The notes under the pieces are model-generated. The model saw nothing but the letters and a program-made list of their open reading frames with translations, did no database searches and had not been told where the DNA came from. Below, one piece after another: positions 5,945-10,663 of a stretch of DNA of 12,334 nucleotides. The DNA is taken from positions 1 through 12,334 of the forward strand of contig JACRCB010000185.1 of assembly GCA_016219165.1 (NCBI GenBank). Direction: 5' to 3'. Each line of letters starts with the position of its first letter. Positions within the stretch are counted from its first letter, which is position 1. A program made the translations under genes and the position numbers. The DNA comes from Deltaproteobacteria bacterium. GTDB taxonomy: Bacteria; Desulfobacterota; GWC2-55-46; DRQE01.

Positions 5945-6802
5945 ATGCCATGGCTCCCATTCGCCCTCCTTACCGCCTTCTCCCTTGCAACCGCGGACGC
6001 GCTCACGAAACGGGCGCTTAAGCAGACGGACGAATCCGTAATGGTCTGGGTGAGGGAGGGCTATGCCCTGCCTTTTATCTCCATTGCGCTCTTCTTCGTC
6101 CCCATCCCCTTTCTCGACAAAACGTTCTGGACAACACTCGCCCTTCTCCTTCCGCTTGAGATTACCGCGATATTCCTCTATGTGAAGGCGATAAGGCTCT
6201 CCCCGCTTTCTCTGACAATCCCTTTCATGGCGTTGAGCCCGGCATTCATACTCCTCATAGCATTCGTTATCCTCGGGGAAAGGCCGAGCCTAACCGGGGT
6301 TGCCGGGGTTTTTCTGATTACATCAGGGGCATACCTCTTGAATGCGCGCGCATCGAGGGAGGGGATTCTGGGCCCTTTAAGGGCCATATTGAGGGAGAAA
6401 GGCTCGGTCCTCATGATAATAGTCGCGTTCATATACAGCATAACCGCGACCCTCGGTAAGATGGCGGTCAAGCACTCAAGCCCGGTGTTTTTCGGCTTTT
6501 TCTACCCCCTGGTCCTGACCGCCGTCCTTACGGTTGTGCTCGGATGGAAGGGCAAACTCAAGGGGGTTACCGCAAGGCCCGGGACTTTCCTGTCCATAGG
6601 GTTCTTTACCGCGGTGATGGTGCTGTCGCACTTCATAGCCATAAGCCTTACAAACGTTGCGTACATGATTTCGGTAAAGAGGACCAACCTCGTATTCAGC
6701 GTCCTCTACGGAAGGTTCATGTTCGAGGAGGAAAATTTGAGGGAGAGGCTTGCCGGGAGCGCAATAATGGTCATCGGCGTGGTACTCATAACGCTCGGAT
6801 AG
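5945..6802 (+). CDS. EamA-domain (DMT superfamily) inner-membrane transporter
   Basis: A 285-residue membrane protein with about ten hydrophobic helices in two similar halves, the layout of EamA/RhaT-type drug/metabolite transporters. The first half ends with the typical PLSLTIPFMALSPAF...ILGERPSLTGVAGVFLI pattern. The second ends with YMISVKRTNLVFSVLYGRFMFEEENLRERLAGSAIMVIGVVLI. Both halves carry the conserved 'Glu after a loop, then Gly-rich final helix' feature. The substrate cannot be told from sequence; relatives export amino acids or other metabolites. A start at 5914 would add ten residues, but it lies within the -35 box of a well-placed promoter, so the ATG at 5945 is preferred. No terminator was recognised after the stop. 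Confidence 0.88.
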   Translation: MPWLPFALLTAFSLATADALTKRALKQTDESVMVWVREGYALPFISIALFFVPIPFLDKTFWTTLALLLPLEITAIFLYVKAIRLSPLSLTIPFMALSPAFILLIAFVILGERPSLTGVAGVFLITSGAYLLNARASREGILGPLRAILREKGSVLMIIVAFIYSITATLGKMAVKHSSPVFFGFFYPLVLTAVLTVVLGWKGKLKGVTARPGTFLSIGFFTAVMVLSHFIAISLTNVAYMISVKRTNLVFSVLYGRFMFEEENLRERLAGSAIMVIGVVLITLG

Positions 6803-6817
6803 GGGCTAAAATTTCAC

Positions 6818-6845
6818 TTGATTGAATCCGTGGATATGCTATAAA
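6818..6845 (+). promoter_or_regulatory. Candidate promoter of the yggS-proC cluster
   Basis: TTGATT (6818-6823), a 16-nt spacer and TATAAA (6840-6845). The TSS would be near 6852, giving a leader of about 100 nt before yggS. The leader contains a short stem, GGTTGT-CAGG-ACAGCC (6893-6908), of unknown role. Confidence 0.5.
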
Positions 6846-6951
6846 GTCTGGTAAGCGCCTGTTGGGAGGATTTTCCCGTTATTTTATAAGAGGTTGTCAG
6901 GACAGCCCGCGCAATCCTTTAAAAGGGCGCTGAGAAGGTTCGGGTAAACCG

Positions 6952-7668
6952 ATGGACGGCACAATAGACGGGAATCTGTCGAACGTAATGAGCAAGGTGG
7001 AGAGGGCGGCAAGAAAGGCGGGCCGCGCCCCCTCGGAGGTTACCGTCGTATGTGTAACAAAAAATGTAGATACAAAGCACATCAAAGAGGCTATCCGCGC
7101 CGGGATGAGGGTGTTCGGAGAGAACTACATCCAGGAGGCGAAAGAGAAGATAGAGAAACTCAGAAAAAATAACCTGGTCTGGCACTTCATCGGAAACCTC
7201 CAGAAAAACAAGGCAAAGTACGCGGCTCTCCTCTTTGACGTGATAGAGACCGTCGATTCCCTTGAACTTGCGAAGGAACTCTCAAAGAGGGCGAAAAAAC
7301 CCATGGATGTCCTCATCCAGGTCAATATCGCGAAAGAAAAGACAAAGGCGGGGGTAGATGTAAAACACCTCGACAAACTCGTGCACGCGGTGGCAAAACT
7401 CGAAAATCTTAGGTTGAGGGGGCTTATGACAATCCCGCCGTACTACGAAAACCCGGAACTTTCAAGGCCCTATTTTGTAACCCTCAGGCGCGTCGCCGAG
7501 AGGATAAACAAGGAAAACATCCCCGGCGTGTCCATGCGCGACCTTTCGATGGGCATGTCCAACGACTTCGAGGTGGCGATAGAAGAAGGCGCAACCATTG
7601 TAAGGATAGGCAGGATGGTCTTCGGGGAGAGGCCGGAAAAACCGGGTAAGAGACCACCCGGAAGGTGA
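6952..7668 (+). CDS. yggS: Pyridoxal-phosphate-binding homeostasis protein (YggS/PROSC family)
   Basis: A 238-residue protein of the YggS/PLPBP family, a single TIM-barrel relative of alanine racemase that binds PLP and helps keep PLP and amino/keto-acid pools balanced, with no firmly known catalysis. The PLP Lys is K37 in VCVTKNV. Other family marks are FGENYIQEAKEKIEKL, WHFIGNLQKNKAKY, VLIQVNIAKEKTKAGV, LRGLMTIPPY and SMGMSNDFEVAIEEGATIVRIG, the phosphate-binding end. The start at the ATG 6952 gives the usual N-terminal helix; the ribosome site (AGAAGG, about 13 nt away) is weak. Its stop overlaps the proC start (GTGA), so the two are translated together, as in many bacteria where yggS and proC are neighbours. 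Confidence 0.95.
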   Translation: MDGTIDGNLSNVMSKVERAARKAGRAPSEVTVVCVTKNVDTKHIKEAIRAGMRVFGENYIQEAKEKIEKLRKNNLVWHFIGNLQKNKAKYAALLFDVIETVDSLELAKELSKRAKKPMDVLIQVNIAKEKTKAGVDVKHLDKLVHAVAKLENLRLRGLMTIPPYYENPELSRPYFVTLRRVAERINKENIPGVSMRDLSMGMSNDFEVAIEEGATIVRIGRMVFGERPEKPGKRPPGR

Positions 7669-8504
7669 AGATTACGAAGAAAACCATCGGATTTATAGGC
7701 GCAGGCAACATGGCCGAGGCCCTCATAGAGGGGCTTATATCGTCAGGACTTGCGGCCCCGGGCCAGATAATCGCCCATGACAGAGACGAAAAAAGGCTCT
7801 TCTACATCGCCGAAAGATACAAGACAAAGGTCAATAAGGAAAAATATGAGGTTGCAAACGCCGCGGATATAATAATAGTGGCTGTAAAGCCGGACGACGT
7901 CGCGGGCGTGCTCGCCGATATTGCGCCGGAGGTTACAAGGGAAAAACTCATAATCTCGGTAGTCGCGGGAAAGACCACGGGCACGCTCCTCGAACTCTTG
8001 ATGGCCGGGGGGCTCCGCCACCCCGTAAAGATTATAAGGGCGATGCCCAACCTCCCGGCGCTCGTAAGAGAAGGCGCAACCGGTATATTCGCGGGAAGCG
8101 GCGCGGGCATGGAAGAGATTAAAACGGCCAATGCGATATTCGGCGCGGTCGGCGCGGTCGTCAACGTAAATGACGAGGCGCTCATGGACGCGGTAACCGG
8201 GTTGAGCGGAAGCGGGCCGGCGTATGTATTTCTCTTCATGTCCGCGCTCATCGAGGCGGGAGTAAAAGAGGGGCTCCCCCGGGAAGACGCAAAAAGACTC
8301 GTGGCCCAGACAGTCCTCGGCGCGGCAAAGACGGCCATTGAGAGCGGGAAGGACGTCGAAGAACTCATAAAGATGGTCGCCTCTCCGGGAGGAACCACGA
8401 TAGAGGGGTTAAGGGTATTTGAAGAGGCCGGCCTTAAAAAGATAGTCAAAGAGGCAGTGGGCAGCGCCACAAGAAAGGCAAGGGAACTCGCCGGAAGAGG
8501 TTAG
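7665..8504 (+). CDS. proC: Pyrroline-5-carboxylate reductase
   Basis: Catalyses the last step of proline synthesis: 1-pyrroline-5-carboxylate plus NAD(P)H gives L-proline. It has 279 residues, slightly longer than the E. coli enzyme (269). The Rossmann nucleotide-binding motif IGFIGAGNMAEALIEGL lies near the N-terminus. The middle part has IIRAMPNLPALVREGATGIF. The C-terminal helical dimer domain carries LSGSGPAYVFLFMSALIEAG and ASPGGTTIEGL, the substrate-binding family signature. The GTG start overlaps the yggS stop by 4 nt. A downstream ATG at the GNM motif would destroy the nucleotide fold, so GTG is accepted. The stop codon TAG borders a small inverted-repeat element. Confidence 0.96.
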   Translation: MKITKKTIGFIGAGNMAEALIEGLISSGLAAPGQIIAHDRDEKRLFYIAERYKTKVNKEKYEVANAADIIIVAVKPDDVAGVLADIAPEVTREKLIISVVAGKTTGTLLELLMAGGLRHPVKIIRAMPNLPALVREGATGIFAGSGAGMEEIKTANAIFGAVGAVVNVNDEALMDAVTGLSGSGPAYVFLFMSALIEAGVKEGLPREDAKRLVAQTVLGAAKTAIESGKDVEELIKMVASPGGTTIEGLRVFEEAGLKKIVKEAVGSATRKARELAGRG

Positions 8505-8583
8505 GCGGGCCCAGCACCACTTTTGGCAGAATTTCCTCTATAACATTCAAAGCCAACTTGTCAAAAGTGGTGCTGGGCGGGCC
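8504..8583. mobile_element. Small inverted-repeat element with target-duplication-like ends (MITE-like, tentative)
   Basis: A perfect 17-bp inverted repeat, 8509-8525 against 8562-8578, extends with wobble pairs to about 20-21 bp. It encloses a loop of about 28 nt with no reading frame. The 8-bp sequence GGCGGGCC occurs directly at both edges (8504-8511 and 8576-8583), as a target-site duplication would, leaving a 64-bp element (8512-8575) with termini CAGCACCACTTTTG and its complement. It sits exactly at the proC stop codon inside a conserved gene cluster. The alternative is an ordinary stem-loop between proC and yggT that affects mRNA stability or read-through; no T-run follows. Confidence 0.5.
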
Positions 8584-8693
8584 GTTTGGGAGAATCTTTC
8601 CGGGGGAAACTTTCCGCAGGCTTACGCTCAGCCATGCTTAAGCAAAATCCCCCCCAATCACCTTCAAGACTTCAAGGAAGGAAGGTCTGAAAG

Positions 8694-9002
8694 ATGTTTG
8701 TCTTTGCAAATCTCATCAATGCGGCAGCAACGGTGCTATCCTGGGGCCTTAACATATACATGTGGGTTATACTCGCAAGGGCGTTCATATCGTGGGTAAG
8801 CCCGGACCCGTATAACCCCATAGTGCAGTTCCTCTATAAGACTACCGAACCGGTCCTCCACCAGGTAAGAAAGAGGCTCCCGTATCTCGGCGGCATAGAC
8901 ATCTCCCCCATCGTAGTCATAGTGGCAATCGTATTCCTCAAGGAATTCCTGGTGGGCACATTGAGGGAAATTGCGGCAAGGCTTGTGATGGGCGCTTTCT
9001 AA
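8694..9002 (+). CDS. yggT: YggT family integral membrane protein
   Basis: A 102-residue YggT-family protein with two transmembrane helices (about residues 5-32 and 72-96), separated by a loop with the family pattern ILARAFISWVSPDPYNPIVQFLYKTTEPVL and the segment RKRLPYLGGIDISPIVVIV. Bacterial relatives are small inner-membrane proteins linked to osmotic tolerance; in cyanobacteria and plastids they are linked to thylakoid or cell-division organisation. The biochemical role is not settled. A strong Shine-Dalgarno run (GGAAGGAAGG) precedes the ATG. It belongs to the yggS-proC-yggT-yggU cluster, although the inverted-repeat element separates it from proC. YggU follows 5 nt after its stop codon. 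Confidence 0.93.
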   Translation: MFVFANLINAAATVLSWGLNIYMWVILARAFISWVSPDPYNPIVQFLYKTTEPVLHQVRKRLPYLGGIDISPIVVIVAIVFLKEFLVGTLREIAARLVMGAF

Positions 9003-9007
9003 AGCAG

Positions 9008-9322
9008 ATGCAGTCGAAATCTCTCCCTTTCATTATCCAGAAAGAAGAAGGCCTGTATCTTAAGGTGTTCGTGCAGCCGCGCTCTTCGAGGAATCAAATC
9101 GCGGGTGTCCACGGGGACCGGCTGAAGATAACGCTCACGGCCCCGCCGGTGGAAGACAGGGCCAACAGGGCGTTAATCGAGTTCCTCTCCAAGGTCTTCG
9201 GCATAAAAAAATCCGCAATAACGATCAAACACGGCGAAACTTCGAGAAAAAAACTCGTAAGACTCGAAGGGGTGCCCGCTGAAACGGTTATCACGGCCAT
9301 GGATAAAAGCGCGTATATCTGA
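9008..9322 (+). CDS. yggU: DUF167 / UPF0235 family protein YggU
   Basis: A 104-residue cytosolic protein of the UPF0235 family, function unknown. It carries the family signature almost unchanged: LKVFVQPRSSRNQIAGVHGDRLKITLTAPPVEDRANRALIEFL, then LSKVFGIKKSAITIKHGETSRKKLVRL. The fold is a compact alpha/beta domain. It starts 5 nt after the yggT stop and is probably translated from the same message. The ribosome site is weak (AAAGCAG). A hairpin with arms TCTGACG/CGTCAGA spans about 9319-9356 around an inner GCCA/TGGC stem, but it has no T-run. Confidence 0.93.
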   Translation: MQSKSLPFIIQKEEGLYLKVFVQPRSSRNQIAGVHGDRLKITLTAPPVEDRANRALIEFLSKVFGIKKSAITIKHGETSRKKLVRLEGVPAETVITAMDKSAYI

Positions 9323-9396
9323 CGCACTCTCTCGCCATTTTTGGCATTTCCGTCAGACCGGAAAATCCCCTACCCCATCTTCCCTATTTTTTCCTC

Positions 9397-9426
9397 TTGA
9401 CACTACCCTTTAGGGTAATATATACT
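9397..9426 (+). promoter_or_regulatory. Promoter of the riboswitch-cytochrome operon
   Basis: TTGACA (9397-9402, perfect), an 18-nt spacer and TATACT (9421-9426). The TSS would be near 9433, about 20 nt before the aptamer. The spacer contains an inverted repeat with 6-bp arms, TACCCT-TT-AGGGTA (9404-9417). Confidence 0.7.
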
Positions 9427-9454
9427 TGACGCAGATAACGCGACAAGAGCCGAT

Positions 9455-9541
9455 CCTGCTGCTCAGAGCAAATTGCGGGAAACCGCAAGGCGCAGAGTTA
9501 CGAGGCTAAAGCCTAAAGGCTATGCCGGTCGAACCGCCAGG
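9455..9541 (+). ncRNA. GEMM-I riboswitch aptamer, probably 3',3'-cGAMP-specific (G20A type)
   Basis: The layout follows the GEMM-I cyclic-dinucleotide aptamer. P1 forms between CCTG (9455-9458) and CAGG (9538-9541). The conserved GCAAA is at 9468-9472. P2 is TTGCGG-GAAA-CCGCAA (9473-9488), with a GNRA loop. The joining segment GGCGCAGAG (9489-9497) contains the intercalating A (9494, A47 of Vc2). P3 (9504-9526) is a GGC/GCC stem with a TAAA/TAT tetraloop-receptor-like internal loop and an apical GCC-TAAA-GGC hairpin. Anchoring on A47, the base 27 nt upstream, equivalent to G20 of Vc2, is A9467. A at this place is the reported mark of Geobacter-type cGAMP-sensing variants. The P1 3' strand is shared with the terminator stem, which predicts that ligand binding turns the operon on. 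The aptamer class is well supported by eye; ligand identity is inferred. Confidence 0.82.
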
Positions 9542-9565
9542 GGATGCATCTCCTGGCGGTTTTTT
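9533..9565 (+). terminator. Riboswitch-controlled intrinsic terminator
   Basis: A 12-bp stem, ACCGCCAGGGGA (9533-9544) with TCTCCTGGCGGT (9549-9560), includes one G-U pair and has a TGCA loop. It is followed by a T-run at 9560-9565. Its 5' arm contains the P1 3' strand CAGG (9538-9541), so P1 and the terminator exclude each other. Confidence 0.88.
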
Positions 9566-9599
9566 ATTGCGCGCGGTTTTTTTAAAAACGGAGGCTTTT

Positions 9600-10607
9600 A
9601 TGGCTGACAACAGCGTTGAACTCAATATGGCCGTGGATTGCCCGCGGGCGCGGGATGAGGCAAAGACTAAAGGCGGCGGCTTTGCCTTCGAGTGGTTCCT
9701 CATCACAACCGTATTCCTGATTGCGTGCGCGGGCATATATGAAAGCCTGGCCCAAAGCTCCATGCCGGCATGGAGTATACTGAGCATGCTCCGCGCTCAC
9801 GGCTACCTGAAAACCTATCCGATAGCATACGAGCCGGGCAGGGGTGTGTGGCGCGCGCTCGGATGGACCGGCTCGGCCATGATGCTCGTGCTTATGCTTT
9901 ACAGTCTAAGGAAGAGGGTCCCGGCGATGCGCCGCCTCGGCTCCATGCGCCACTGGCTGTCGGCGCACATGTTCCTGGGCATAATGGGGCCGCTCCTCGT
10001 CGCCCTGCACACCACCTTCAAGTGGCACGGGATAATAGCCACGAGTTTCTGGTGCATGATAGTAACGATGGTGTTCGGCATACTCGGCAGGTACATATAT
10101 GGCCAGATACCAAGGGGCATATCCGGGGCCGAACTCGAGGTCAGGGACATAGAAAAGAGTATCGAGGGCATGGACAAAAGCCTTGCCCGGTATCTCGGCG
10201 CCGCCATACCGCTCACCGCAATGGGTGGGGGAATGAACTGGGAAATTGGCGGGGGGATGGGAGTGTTCGGCGCCGGCCCAGCCGTCCGCGCCGGAGGACA
10301 GGGCTCCGCGGCCGGCCCGCTCGGGGCGCTGTTTTTCACGATAAAGAGCGACATAATAATGAGCCTCAGGACGCAGCGCGCCGTACGGCTTTTAAAGACC
10401 CGCTATAAGCTCGCGTGGAGGGACAGGCGTAAGGTCATTTCCATACTCAAGAAAAGGACTGAACTGATAAGGCGCAAGAACCTGCTCGCGGCGTCGCACA
10501 GCCTCCTCCACCACTGGCACGTGCTGCACGTCCCACTGTCGCTTGTGATGTTCACGATAATGTTCCTGCATATCGCGGTCTACTATATATTCAGGACGGG
10601 TCAATGA
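9600..10607 (+). CDS. Di-heme cytochrome b-type integral membrane protein (putative quinol-oxidising subunit)
   Basis: A 335-residue inner-membrane protein with about five or six hydrophobic segments. Two helices each hold a His pair exactly 14 positions apart: H123/H137 (SAHMFLGIMGPLLVALH) and H310/H324 (HVPLSLVMFTIMFLH). This is the H-X13-H arrangement of cytochrome b and ferric-reductase-like domains and predicts two bis-His hemes b. Other His residues nearby are H118, H143, H300, H304, H305 and H307. Between the pairs lie a Gly-rich low-complexity stretch (about 208-242, GGGMNWEIGGGMGVFG) and a basic region (256-294). The ATG at 9600 is chosen for GGAGG 5 nt upstream; an earlier in-frame ATG (9522) lies inside the aptamer. 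Followed by a periplasmic multiheme cytochrome, it probably passes electrons from the quinone pool outward. The exact family was not recognised. Confidence 0.8.
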   Translation: MADNSVELNMAVDCPRARDEAKTKGGGFAFEWFLITTVFLIACAGIYESLAQSSMPAWSILSMLRAHGYLKTYPIAYEPGRGVWRALGWTGSAMMLVLMLYSLRKRVPAMRRLGSMRHWLSAHMFLGIMGPLLVALHTTFKWHGIIATSFWCMIVTMVFGILGRYIYGQIPRGISGAELEVRDIEKSIEGMDKSLARYLGAAIPLTAMGGGMNWEIGGGMGVFGAGPAVRAGGQGSAAGPLGALFFTIKSDIIMSLRTQRAVRLLKTRYKLAWRDRRKVISILKKRTELIRRKNLLAASHSLLHHWHVLHVPLSLVMFTIMFLHIAVYYIFRTGQ

Positions 10608-10663
10608 ACCTCACCATAGCCCGGCCCGCATTCAGGGAGAACCCGTTCAAAGAAAAACAATGA
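10604..10663 (+). CDS. 19-codon micro-ORF bridging the two cytochrome genes
   Basis: The frame MNLTIARPAFRENPFKEKQ starts at an ATG that overlaps the stop of the di-heme b gene (ATGA, 10604-10607) and ends at a TGA that overlaps the ATG of the cytochrome c gene (ATGA, 10660-10663). AGGGAG (10634-10639) lies inside it, and no good Shine-Dalgarno sequence stands directly before the cytochrome c ATG. The most likely role is a translational relay: ribosomes finishing the first gene re-initiate twice and keep the two subunits coupled. The peptide itself has no recognisable motif. It could also be chance, since a short frame between closely spaced genes is not rare. Confidence 0.4.
   Translation: MNLTIARPAFRENPFKEKQ

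Noticed and set aside
7802..8470. 222-codon minus-strand open frame
   Set aside because: It is antisense to proC with Ser/Ala/Pro-biased composition and no motif, a usual GC-skew shadow.
9319..9356. Possible terminator after yggU
   Set aside because: TCTGACG/CGTCAGA arms enclose an inner stem, but there is no T-run and the loop is long; it was kept only as a remark.
9522..9599. ATG at 9522 as start of the di-heme b protein
   Set aside because: It lies in the P3/P1 part of the riboswitch, and its first 26 codons run through the terminator. The ATG at 9600 has GGAGG 5 nt upstream.
9770..10408. 212-codon plus-strand frame with Arg/His-rich translation
   Set aside because: It is an out-of-frame reading of the di-heme b gene. 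The many Arg/His/Gly residues reflect frame shift and not a real protein.
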